Below are positions 16,316 to 23,813 of a DNA stretch of 52,610 bases, in pieces. The position numbers were made by a program, and so were the translations under genes. Below the pieces are notes generated by a model that was given only the letters and a program-made list of their open reading frames with translations, did no database searches and had not been told where the DNA came from. The first letter of the stretch is position 1, and each line of letters begins with the position of its first letter. Source of the DNA: an uncultured Shinella sp. (GTDB lineage: Bacteria; Pseudomonadota; Alphaproteobacteria; Rhizobiales; Rhizobiaceae); the NCBI RefSeq assembly GCF_946479415.1, contig NZ_CAMLFY010000017.1, positions 1 to 52,610 on the forward strand, in the 5' to 3' direction.

Positions 16316-17176
16316 ATGAAGCCGAAACCGATTACCGCGGCCCCTGCCGATGCGAGCGCCCGCAAGGCGATCAAGCCGGTCGTCTGCTACCCCGTCGAGA
16401 CGCTGCCGCGCCCGGATCTTTCCACTTACCGCGCGCTGCGCGATGACCTCACGCTGGTGGAGACCGTGATCGTGCCGCCGCGCGAAGCGGCGACCTGGTC
16501 GGTGCCGGCGGGCCATTTCTGCCGCATCGTCTGCTCGGAAGGCCCGCAGGTCGGCGACCTCAATCTCTTCAACGCCAACGACCTCAAGGAACGCCTTTAC
16601 ACCGGCAAGACGCGGGCGCTGAACGGCACCCATGTCGGTCTCGGCGATCAGCTCTTCTCCAATTTCCCCTATCTGCGCCCCATCGCGATCATCACGCATG
16701 ACACGCTCGACTGGTACGGCTTCGACGAATTCGGCGGCGCGGTGCATGACGTGATCGGCACGCGCTGCGATCCCTATACGCACAATCTGCTCAGCCACGG
16801 CGGCCAGTACCACCATTGCTGCCATTCCAACCTGACGCGCGCCTTCGCCCAGAAGACCGGCATGGCGCCGCGCGAGGCGGAGACCTATGTGCATGACGTG
16901 CTGAATGTCTTCATGTGCACGGGCTTCACCCGCGATACCGGCCAGTATTTCATGAAGGCGAGCCCGGTGCGGCCGGGCGACTATCTGGAGTTCTTCGCAG
17001 AGATCGACCTGCTGGGCTGCATGTCGGCCTGCCCCGGCGGCGATTGCTCGGCCGAGCACTCTTCCGACACGGCGGCCTGCCATCCCATGGTCGTCGAGAT
17101 CTACAAGCCCAAGGGCCGGCCGGAAGGCTGGGCGCCGCCGCCGGTCAACGGCTACGACGGCACCCACGGTCTTTAA
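16316..17176 (+). CDS. DUF1989 (urea carboxylase-associated family) protein
   Basis: A 286-residue soluble protein of the DUF1989 family. Visible motifs are VPAGHFCRIVCSEGPQVGDLN, the metal-site-like TRCDPYTHNLLSHGGQYHHCCHSNL and a late DYLEFFAEIDLLGCMSACPGGD. Family members include the two subunits of carboxyguanidine deiminase and proteins beside urea carboxylase, but no carboxylase is nearby, so the substrate here is open. ATG 16316 is chosen because GGGAGGA precedes it. It is convergent with the propeller gene, only 3 nt apart. Confidence 0.8.
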   Translation: MKPKPITAAPADASARKAIKPVVCYPVETLPRPDLSTYRALRDDLTLVETVIVPPREAATWSVPAGHFCRIVCSEGPQVGDLNLFNANDLKERLYTGKTRALNGTHVGLGDQLFSNFPYLRPIAIITHDTLDWYGFDEFGGAVHDVIGTRCDPYTHNLLSHGGQYHHCCHSNLTRAFAQKTGMAPREAETYVHDVLNVFMCTGFTRDTGQYFMKASPVRPGDYLEFFAEIDLLGCMSACPGGDCSAEHSSDTAACHPMVVEIYKPKGRPEGWAPPPVNGYDGTHGL

Positions 17177-17179
17177 GGC

Positions 17180-17818
17180 TTACACCCGTTCCGGACGGCG
17201 GACGACACGGACCTTTCCGCTGCGTCCGCCGCCGCAGAAGAAGCGCTCGCCGCCATCGGATTCGAGACCGGAGACGGCCGTGCCCTCGGGCATGACGAGC
17301 GTCTCCAGCACCACGCCGGTCTCGGGATCAATCCGGCGGATGTCGCTCTCGTCCCCCTCCCATGTGCCGTGCCAGAATTCGCCATCCACCCAGGTGACGC
17401 CCGTCACCATGCGGTTGCTCTCGATGGTGCGGAGGAGCGTGCCGGTCTGGGGGTCGATCTGGTGGATCTTCCGGCTGCGATGCTCGCCGACCCACAGTGA
17501 TCCCTCGGCCCAGGTGAGGCCGGAATCGCCGCCTTTGCCGGGGGCGGGAATGGTGGAGAGCACCGCGCCGGAGGCGGGGTCGATCTTGTGGATGACATCC
17601 TCGGAGATCTGGAAGAGGTGGCGGCCGTCATAGGCGGTGCCGGCATGGGCGGCCAGCGCGATGGCGCCGACCACCTCGCCATTGTCGGGGTCGAGGGCAT
17701 TGATCCGGTCGCCGACGGCAAACCACACCTTCTTGCCGTCATAGGTCACGCCGCCCACCTGTTCCACATCGGGGAAGGGGCCGTATTCGCGCAGGATCTG
17801 GGCTTGCGAAGTCGTCAT
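17180..17818 (-). CDS. beta-propeller protein of repeated IDP-x-TG units
   Basis: A 212-residue protein built of four to five repeats of the form I-x-x-I/L-DP-x-(T/S)G-x-V-L plus LTWAEGSLWVG-type strands, typical of YncE/Vgb/glutamine-cyclotransferase-like propellers. There is no signal peptide, so it is probably cytosolic, and no catalytic residues can be named with confidence. ATG 17818 is preferred because AAGGAG lies 6 nt upstream, whereas ATG 17824 touches it. It is the second gene of an operon behind the TPR/HTH regulator (34-nt gap). Confidence 0.7.
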   Translation of the reverse strand: MTTSQAQILREYGPFPDVEQVGGVTYDGKKVWFAVGDRINALDPDNGEVVGAIALAAHAGTAYDGRHLFQISEDVIHKIDPASGAVLSTIPAPGKGGDSGLTWAEGSLWVGEHRSRKIHQIDPQTGTLLRTIESNRMVTGVTWVDGEFWHGTWEGDESDIRRIDPETGVVLETLVMPEGTAVSGLESDGGERFFCGGGRSGKVRVVRRPERV

Positions 17819-17852
17819 CGTCATCTCCTTGGGATCGTTGATGATCGCAATC

Positions 17853-19073
17853 TTAGTCGCCCGGCAGCGGAGCCGGGAGTAACAAGAGTGTCGAGAAGGC
17901 ACCCGGCGTCGGCGTGAGCCAGCGCCGCGCCCGCCCGCTGCCGATCGCCTGCACTTTCCCCGCCGTATGGAGCTGTTCCAAAGCGCGCTGCACGGTGCGG
18001 GCGCTGGTGCCGAGCGCAATCGCCAGCGCCGAGCTCGACCATGCCTCGCCATCGGCGAACAGCGCGAGAATGTCGGCATGCGGCTCCTCCAGCGGCGGCG
18101 CCAACACCGTGACCGGCCGCCCGCCGTGCGGCGAGAGCATGAAGCCGTGTTTGGTCGCCTCGATCCCGGCGAAGGGCGTGAGTTCGGCGCGCAGCCGGCC
18201 CATTTCCACGCGCAGGCGGGCGCGGTGCGATTCATCGGCATGGCGTGCGCGGAAGGCGTTGAAGAGCAGTTTTTCCCGGCTGGCATCGCCGGGAAAGGCC
18301 TCGGCCAGCGTGCGCAGCAGCGAAAAGAGGATAGGGCGCGTGGCGAGCGAGAGGGCGGCCGCCTCGCAGCGCACGACATGGCGGCAGGCGTCGATGATCA
18401 GCCCCTTGCCGGCAAAGAGCGCTTCCACATCGTCGGGCAGCAGGGCCTGTTCCGTGCCGTTGGCGATTGCCCGTGCGGCCGGCTTTTCCAGCACCGTCGC
18501 GGCAAGCTCGATCTCGTGCAGCAGCGCCGGAATGCGGGCTTGCCGGGCGGCATCGATCGCGCGGACGAAGGCAGCGCGCGCCACCTTCGTGCGCAGCCGG
18601 CGGATGGCGATGCCGGCGGCGGCAAGTTCGTGGGCGGCGCGCAGCGGGGCAACGAGCGTGGCGGGGTCGGTTTCGGTAAGCCGGGCGCTCGCCTCGTCCA
18701 GCCGGCCGATGAGCAGCAGGCGGCGGATGGCAAGGGTACGGGCGTGGGCGGCGTTGAGGCTGTCGCCATGGGCGGCGAGTGTTTCGCTGGCAGCCTCAAG
18801 AGCCTTGACCGGCCAGGTGAGGTCGCGGCCGGCAAGCGCAACCTCCGCTTGCGCCACGATGCAACGCGCCCGCGCCACCGTTTCGCGTGGGCCGAAGGCG
18901 GTGATGGCGCTTTTCAGCAGCGTTTTCGCCCGGTCGAGATCACCGAGCTGTGCCATGGCAATGCCGCGCAGCGCAAGCGCCGGGGCATCGTCGCGCAGGG
19001 CCACACGATTCAGCGCGCCGAGCGGATCGCCGGCGGCAAGCGCGCGGGCGGCGGCAGTGATCATCGAGTCCAT
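17853..19073 (-). CDS. TPR-like protein with C-terminal helix-turn-helix, putative transcriptional regulator
   Basis: A 406-residue protein. The N-terminal two thirds are Ala/Leu-rich paired helices resembling TPR solenoid repeats (ALALRGIAMAQLGDLDRAKTLL near 30-55). A winged-helix segment lies near residues 330-390: ADILALFADGEAWSSSALAIALGTSARTVQRALEQLHTAGKVQAIGSGRARRW. It probably senses a ligand or partner and controls this neighbourhood. The start at 19073 has GACGGGAA upstream. An NnrR-type box lies 124 nt further upstream. Confidence 0.65.
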   Translation of the reverse strand: MDSMITAAARALAAGDPLGALNRVALRDDAPALALRGIAMAQLGDLDRAKTLLKSAITAFGPRETVARARCIVAQAEVALAGRDLTWPVKALEAASETLAAHGDSLNAAHARTLAIRRLLLIGRLDEASARLTETDPATLVAPLRAAHELAAAGIAIRRLRTKVARAAFVRAIDAARQARIPALLHEIELAATVLEKPAARAIANGTEQALLPDDVEALFAGKGLIIDACRHVVRCEAAALSLATRPILFSLLRTLAEAFPGDASREKLLFNAFRARHADESHRARLRVEMGRLRAELTPFAGIEATKHGFMLSPHGGRPVTVLAPPLEEPHADILALFADGEAWSSSALAIALGTSARTVQRALEQLHTAGKVQAIGSGRARRWLTPTPGAFSTLLLLPAPLPGD

Positions 19074-19424
19074 TGCATTCCCGTCACACTTGTAACTCCC
19101 GCTCGCGGGTGCCTGCCGCCTAGTCTGAGCAGGCCGCATCTGTACAGGGCAATGCGGTCGCCCGAGGCGCCTGCAATAGATGGCAGCGGGATGTGTTTTG
19201 CGAAAGCGCAAAATTTCACGCGGCCGATGTCGGAAACGGAAAATGACAGCGTCTTTCAGAGAGGCGGGCCGGGAGAGTGTGCTGATGTCTTCCCGCTTCA
19301 GCCCACCTCGGGAAGGTGTAGAGTGCCCGCCTGTCCCTGCTTTCGAGACCGGGAACGAGGCGCGCGATCAATATCAGGTTTGGGGCGGTTCCGGCCGGGC
19401 CGGGCGACCGCGAAGGAGATGACA
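19074..19424. other. intergenic region between the TPR/HTH regulator and the MFS gene
   Basis: A 351-bp divergent spacer. It holds one clear signal, the TTTG-N8-CAAA box at 19197. No small gene with a convincing ribosome site was seen; a plus-strand reading through it is simply an upstream extension of the MFS frame. Confidence 0.6.
19197..19212. promoter_or_regulatory. NnrR/FNR-type box in the regulator-MFS intergenic region
   Basis: TTTGCGAAAGCGCAAA, a perfect TTTG-N8-CAAA dyad extended to the 7-bp arms TTTTGCG/CGCAAAA. It lies outside the denitrification block. No CTAGAA is seen at the expected distance on either strand, so its direction is unclear; it could serve the regulator gene or the MFS gene, or be bound by another FNR/FixK protein. 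Confidence 0.6.
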
Positions 19425-20639
19425 ATGATCCATACGCATTATCGCTGGGTGATCGTGGCGGCGGGCGGCCTGCTCGGCTGCATCGCCATCGGCGCCATGT
19501 TCTCGCTGCCGGTGTTCCTGCTGCCGATTTCCAAGGAAACCGGCTGGTCGGTGACGGGCATTTCCACCGCCATGACCATCGGCTTTCTCTCCATGGCGTT
19601 TGCCAGCATGTTTTGGGGCAGCCTGTCCGACCGCTGGGGGCCGCGCCCCGTCGTGCTGACGGGTTCGGTGCTACTCGCCGCAAGCCTTGCCGGCGCGAGC
19701 GTTGCGACCTCGCTCGTCGCCTTCCAGTTCACCTTCGGGCTGATCGTTGGGGCGGCGGCGGCGGCCGTCTTCGCGCCGATGATGGCCTGCGTCACCGGCT
19801 GGTTCGACACGCATCGCAGCCTTGCCGTCTCGCTGGTCTCCGCCGGCATGGGCATGGCGCCGATGACCATGTCGCCTTTCGCCGCCTGGCTGGTTTCCGG
19901 CCATGACTGGCGCACGTCGATGCAGATCATCGCCGTCGTCGTCGCCGTGGTGATGATCCCTGTCTCGCTGCTGATCAAGCGCCCGCCGGCATTGGAAGCC
20001 GGCAACGAGGCGCTTGCCGCGGCGGACGAACCACAGGGCGGCATGACGACGCGCGACATGCTGCGCTCACCGCAATTCATCATTCTCTGCCTCACCAACT
20101 TCTTCTGCTGCGCCACCCATTCGGGGCCGATCTTCCACACGGTAAGCTATGCCATCACCTGCGGCATCCCGATGATCGCGGCCGTCACCATCTATTCGGT
20201 CGAGGGGCTTGCCGGCATGGGCGGGCGCGTGGTCTTCGGCCTGCTCGGCGACAGGTTCGGTGCCAAGCACATTCTCGTGCTCGGGCTTCTGGCGCAGTCC
20301 ATCGGCGCGCTGGCCTATGTCTTCACCGGCGGGCTCGCCTCGTTCTATCTGGTCGCGGGGATTTTCGGGTTCATCTATGCAGGCGTCATGCCGCTCTATG
20401 CGGTCATTGCGCGCGAAAACTTTCCGTTGCGGCTGATGGGCACCGTCATTGGTGGCACGGCCATGGCCGGCAGTCTTGGCATGGCGCTCGGGCCGGTCGC
20501 CGGCGGTCTGATCTACGACACCTTCGCCAGCTATACTTGGCTTTATGTCGGCTCCTGCGGCATCGGCCTCGGTGCCTTCCTGATCGCGATGACCTTCCGG
20601 CCGATACCCGGGAACCGCGAGGGGCTGGCTGCGGCCTGA
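19425..20639 (+). CDS. MFS transporter
   Basis: A 404-residue, 12-helix major facilitator. The loop 2-3 signature appears as GSLSDRWGPRPVVLTG and again in the second half as GLLGDRFGAKHIL. The general form resembles the oxalate/formate and monocarboxylate branch, though substrate cannot be read from sequence. ATG 19425 has AAGGAG 6 nt upstream, which decides against the earlier ATG at 19419. It stands opposite the TPR/HTH regulator and may carry the substrate of the DUF1989 locus. Confidence 0.85.
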   Translation: MIHTHYRWVIVAAGGLLGCIAIGAMFSLPVFLLPISKETGWSVTGISTAMTIGFLSMAFASMFWGSLSDRWGPRPVVLTGSVLLAASLAGASVATSLVAFQFTFGLIVGAAAAAVFAPMMACVTGWFDTHRSLAVSLVSAGMGMAPMTMSPFAAWLVSGHDWRTSMQIIAVVVAVVMIPVSLLIKRPPALEAGNEALAAADEPQGGMTTRDMLRSPQFIILCLTNFFCCATHSGPIFHTVSYAITCGIPMIAAVTIYSVEGLAGMGGRVVFGLLGDRFGAKHILVLGLLAQSIGALAYVFTGGLASFYLVAGIFGFIYAGVMPLYAVIARENFPLRLMGTVIGGTAMAGSLGMALGPVAGGLIYDTFASYTWLYVGSCGIGLGAFLIAMTFRPIPGNREGLAAA

Positions 20640-20667
20640 ACAGGAGGCGGGTGGCCGCTCAGGCCGC
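20631..20667. terminator. inverted repeat spanning the convergent stop codons of the MFS and small-protein genes
   Basis: GCGGCCTGA ends the MFS gene and its inverted copy TCAGGCCGC at 20659-20667 ends the small gene on the other strand, so each arm contains a stop codon. The loop is about 19 nt. A stem of this kind may act as a shared terminator, although no T-run follows. Confidence 0.4.
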
Positions 20668-20820
20668 CCCTGCCGGATCGCCGATCGGCATCAGCGCTGG
20701 CTTCGTCGCCTGCTCGCGCTTGATCTTCTCTTCTTCGGTCTCCGGCTTCCCGTAGGTCTCGACCTTGCTCTTGTCGGGAGAGGCGGGTTTTGGCGTGTTC
20801 TGTGCGTCGATCTTCGTCAT
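20659..20820 (-). CDS. small charged hypothetical protein
   Basis: A 53-residue, hydrophilic, Lys/Glu/Pro-rich protein (opening MTKIDAQNTPKPASPDKSK) without membrane or signal segment, probably unstructured in its first half. AAGGAAA lies upstream of the ATG. It is 10 nt downstream of another small gene, so the two form a minus-strand operon. Unrecognised. Confidence 0.55.
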   Translation of the reverse strand: MTKIDAQNTPKPASPDKSKVETYGKPETEEEKIKREQATKPALMPIGDPAGAA

Positions 20821-20830
20821 GGCCGTTTCC

Positions 20831-21028
20831 TTAAAAATTCAGGAATTGCTCGGGATCACGGCGCGCGCGCATCAGGAGATCGAGCTCCCGTTTCGAGGGG
20901 CCGAACTTTTCGAAGAGCCGCTTGGCCTCCTGCTGGGGCAGGTCATAGGCCGTGCGGAATGTTTCGATTGTGTAGCGCTCGCCCGAAAGCCTGCGGTGTT
21001 CGGGAAAGAGCTTGGACTGTTCCGTCAT
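20831..21028 (-). CDS. small hypothetical protein, basic helical
   Basis: A 65-residue protein with a helical core RYTIETFRTAYDLPQQEAKRLFEKFGPSKRELDLLM. The DLPQQEAKRLFEKFG part resembles a short DNA-binding helix-turn-helix, but no family is assigned. Its ribosome site is weak. It is the first gene of the pair with the 53-residue protein. Confidence 0.55.
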   Translation of the reverse strand: MTEQSKLFPEHRRLSGERYTIETFRTAYDLPQQEAKRLFEKFGPSKRELDLLMRARRDPEQFLNF

Positions 21029-21260
21029 GTGCGATCACGCCCAATCATCATGGTACGGATGTTGAACCGGCAGGGGCTTCGATTGTTCCTGCCGGCTCTC
21101 GGAAAAATTCCGCCCGCCGTGCCGAAGTCTCTTGGTGCATGCGTGGCAGCCAGCACGGCGGAGGAGCGATCCCGCACCAGGATATCGTCGAGAGGCCGCG
21201 TTCAGACCGATCAAATCAGATAATGTTTAAGGCGCTCTCCGGCCTACGGAATGGAGCATT

Positions 21261-21272
21261 ATTGTATACTAT
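21261..21272. promoter_or_regulatory. putative GntR operator, distal copy
   Basis: ATTGTATACTAT, one mismatch from the dyad WTTGTAYACWAT seen again at 21455 and 30965. Confidence 0.45.
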
Positions 21273-21454
21273 AGAATTTATCATTGCATTTTTTGGGTTG
21301 CCCTTCCGCTCTGCTGCGCTTCCCTCGTGGTGAACAGACGTCGAAACCGCAGCCTTTATGCAATTCGGACATGGGGTGATGAACATTGCCCACGAAACTT
21401 TATGGGAGATCACCGACATTTTATATACGCGTATGTTGCTGCAAAATTTTTAAC

Positions 21455-21466
21455 ATTGTACACAAT
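21455..21466. promoter_or_regulatory. putative GntR operator, proximal copy before the binding-protein gene
   Basis: ATTGTACACAAT, a perfect dyad around AC, 92 bp before the transporter operon. FCD-type GntR proteins commonly bind TTGTA-TACAA-like sites; the encoded regulator at 29242 is the obvious candidate. Confidence 0.55.
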
Positions 21467-21557
21467 CTTGGCGATCCGCGAGATCGCGATGCTGGTCGGG
21501 GGTGCTGCTGGAGGGCGGTGCGGCCGGACCCAGCCAACACCCAATGGGAGGGGAAGC

Positions 21558-22577
21558 ATGAAACAGGCACTTCTTTCGATCTTTGCTGCCGCACTCGGCC
21601 TTTCGGCCGCCGGCGCGGCCTCGGCCGCAACCACGCTCGAAACCGTCAAGGCGCGCGGCAAGCTCGTTTGCGGCGTTTCGCTGGCAACGCCGGGCTTTGC
21701 CGCCCCCGACGACAAGGGCCGCATGCAGGGCTTCGACGCCGATATCTGCCGCTCGATCGCCGCTGCCGTCTTCGGCGATGGCGACAAGGTCGAATTCGTC
21801 CCGACCAACATCAACACGCGCTTCCAGGCGCTGCAGTCCGGGGAGATCGACGTTCTCTCGCGCCAGACGACGCACACCTTCTCGCGCGACGCCTCGCTCG
21901 GCCTCGATTTCGGTCCGACGGTATTTTATGACGGCCAGGGCCTGATGGTGCCGAAGTCGCTCGGCGTCACCAGCGCCAAGGAGCTGACGGAAGCCGCGAT
22001 CTGCACGCTGCCGGGCACCACGACGGCGCAGAACATTTCCGACTTCTTCGCCGCCATCAAGGGCAAGTTCGAACTGGTCGTCTTCGAAAGCCCGGATGAA
22101 AACCGCGCCGCGTTCTTCTCCGGCCGCTGCGAAGCGATCACGTCTGACCGTTCCGACCTCGCATCGATCCGCGCCGTTGCCAACAACCCGGATGACTATG
22201 TCGTTCTGCCCGACACGATCTCCAAGGAGCCGCTGGCGCCGGCCTTCCGCCAGAACGATTCCCAGTGGGGCGATATCGTTTCCTGGTCGGTCTGGATGCT
22301 GATGGCTGCCGAAGAGAAGGGCATCACTCAGGCCAATGTCGACGAGAAGCTGAAGAGCGAGGATCCGGACGTGCAGCGCATGCTCGGCGCCACCGAAGAG
22401 CTCGGCAAGATGCTCGGCCTCGACAACAAGTGGGGCTACAACGTCATCAAGAGCGTCGGCAATTACGGCGAAGTCTTCGAGCGCAACGTCGGCCAGGGCA
22501 CCAAGCTCGGCATGACGCGCGGCCCGAACTCGCTGTGGAACGCCGGCGGCCTGATCTACTCGCCGCCGATCCGCTGA
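21558..22577 (+). CDS. AapJ-like amino-acid ABC transporter substrate-binding protein
   Basis: A 339-residue periplasmic binding protein of the general amino-acid (AapJ/BztA) family: Sec signal ending ASAA near residue 24, then TLETVKARGKLVCGVS, GFDADICRSIAAAVFGD and a late RGPNSLWNAGGLIYSPPIR ending typical of AapJ. It captures a substrate for the permeases encoded next. Its role within a locus with amidohydrolases suggests an unusual nitrogen compound rather than general amino acids. GGGAGGGGAAGC provides a strong ribosome site. A hairpin separates it from the permeases. Confidence 0.88.
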   Translation: MKQALLSIFAAALGLSAAGAASAATTLETVKARGKLVCGVSLATPGFAAPDDKGRMQGFDADICRSIAAAVFGDGDKVEFVPTNINTRFQALQSGEIDVLSRQTTHTFSRDASLGLDFGPTVFYDGQGLMVPKSLGVTSAKELTEAAICTLPGTTTAQNISDFFAAIKGKFELVVFESPDENRAAFFSGRCEAITSDRSDLASIRAVANNPDDYVVLPDTISKEPLAPAFRQNDSQWGDIVSWSVWMLMAAEEKGITQANVDEKLKSEDPDVQRMLGATEELGKMLGLDNKWGYNVIKSVGNYGEVFERNVGQGTKLGMTRGPNSLWNAGGLIYSPPIR

Positions 22578-22605
22578 CCGCTTTCCACATCTAAGCGATC
22601 ACCCG

Positions 22606-22636
22606 GGCGCGCGCATGGCGGTGCGCGCGCCTTCTT
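22606..22636 (+). terminator. intra-operon hairpin after the binding-protein gene
   Basis: GGCGCGCGC pairs with GCGCGCGCC around 8 nt, followed by TTCTTC. In ABC operons such a stem usually raises the relative yield of binding protein by partial termination or mRNA protection. Confidence 0.6.
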
Positions 22637-22663
22637 CATTCCCTGACATGGCGGCGAGGTTTC

Positions 22664-23812
22664 ATGGCTTTCCTGCATGACATGCGCTTTCGCGCCTATT
22701 TCTACCAGATCGTCGCGATCGGCTTCGTCGCGCTCATCGGCTGGACGATGTTCTCCACGGCGAGCGGCAATCTCGCCAAGCAGAACATCGCGACCGGCTT
22801 CGATTTCCTGACGCGGCCGGCCGGCTTCGTCATCACGGAATCGGCCATCGCCTTCGAGCAGACCGATACGGTCGGCCGGGCGATCCTCGTCGGCATCGCC
22901 AACACGGTGAAGGTCTCGCTTCTGGCGGCGATATTCGGTACTGTGATTGGCCTCGGCGTGGGCATTGCACGGCTGTCGCACAATCCGCTGCTGGCGCGGC
23001 TCGCGCTTGTCTATGTCGAGCTTCTGCGTAACGTGCCGCTGCTGCTCTATCTCTTCCTGTGGTACTCGCTGATCATCCTGATCCTGCCGCCGGTCAAGCA
23101 GGCGCTGAACCTTCTGCCGGGCGTCTATCTCTCCAACAGCGGCCTCGTCGTGCCGGCGGCCCTCGTCGAAAGCGGCGAGCTGGCGCTTCTCGCCTGCCTG
23201 CTGGGCGGCGCCATCGCGGCCCTCGTCATTCGCATCATCTCGACCCGCCGCCGCGTGACGACCGGCCAGTCCAATCATGGTGGCCTCATCGCGCTCGCCG
23301 TGCTCGTTTTGCCTGCGCTGCTTCTGTGGCTGGCGAACGGCGTCGCGGTTACCTGGGATTTCCCGACGGCCGGCAAATTCCGCCTGACGGGCGGGCTGCA
23401 TGTGCGGCCGGAATTCGTGGCGCTGCTCTTTGGTCTCGCGCTCAGCGTCTCGGCAAACGTCGCGGAAATCGTCCGCGCCGGCATCCAGGCCGTCAACAAG
23501 GGGCAGTGGGAGGCTTCGGCGGCTCTCGGTCTCTCGCGCGGCAAGGCCATGCGGCTCGTCGTGCTGCCGCAGGCGCTGCGCATCATTATTCCGCCGCTGA
23601 CAAACACCTATCTCACCGTGTTCAAGAACAGTTCGCTGGCCATCGCCATCGGTTATCCGGATCTCGTCATGGTCTCCAACACCGTGATGAACCAGACCGG
23701 CCAGGCCATTGAAACGATTGCGATCTTCATGGGCGTCTATCTCACGTTGTCGATTGCCATCTCGCTTCTCATGAACTGGTACAATGCGCATGTCGCGCTG
23801 AGGGAGCGTTGA
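22664..23812 (+). CDS. AapQ-like amino-acid ABC transporter permease
   Basis: A 382-residue membrane protein of the polar amino-acid permease (His/Glu/Gln/Arg/opine) family. Helices are separated by a long periplasmic insert as in AapQ. The ATPase-contact loop EASAALGLSRGKAMRLVVLPQALRIIIPP is well conserved. The second permease starts 1 nt after its stop. The matching ATP-binding subunit is not encoded here. Confidence 0.88.
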   Translation: MAFLHDMRFRAYFYQIVAIGFVALIGWTMFSTASGNLAKQNIATGFDFLTRPAGFVITESAIAFEQTDTVGRAILVGIANTVKVSLLAAIFGTVIGLGVGIARLSHNPLLARLALVYVELLRNVPLLLYLFLWYSLIILILPPVKQALNLLPGVYLSNSGLVVPAALVESGELALLACLLGGAIAALVIRIISTRRRVTTGQSNHGGLIALAVLVLPALLLWLANGVAVTWDFPTAGKFRLTGGLHVRPEFVALLFGLALSVSANVAEIVRAGIQAVNKGQWEASAALGLSRGKAMRLVVLPQALRIIIPPLTNTYLTVFKNSSLAIAIGYPDLVMVSNTVMNQTGQAIETIAIFMGVYLTLSIAISLLMNWYNAHVALRER

Positions 23813-23813
23813 G

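Larger units (their letters stand above)
21029..21557. other. regulatory intergenic region before the ABC transporter operon
   Basis: About 530 bp without a convincing gene. The right half (from about 21220) is AT-rich for this genome and contains two related palindromes (21261 and 21455), plus ATACGCGTAT at 21425-21434. ORFs reading through it have no ribosome site and poor codon use. It is most likely the promoter/operator region of the transporter operon, with the promoter of the small minus-strand genes at its left edge. Confidence 0.6.

Noticed and set aside
17967..20639. A long plus-strand frame of 890 codons running into the MFS gene
   Set aside because: The first half is antisense to the TPR/HTH gene, has no ribosome site and shows composition typical of the opposite strand of a GC-rich gene. 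Only the MFS part is real.
20959..21419. Small ORFs on both strands in the AT-rich region before the ABC operon
   Set aside because: No ribosome site and low-complexity or unusual composition; they overlap the putative operator at 21261.
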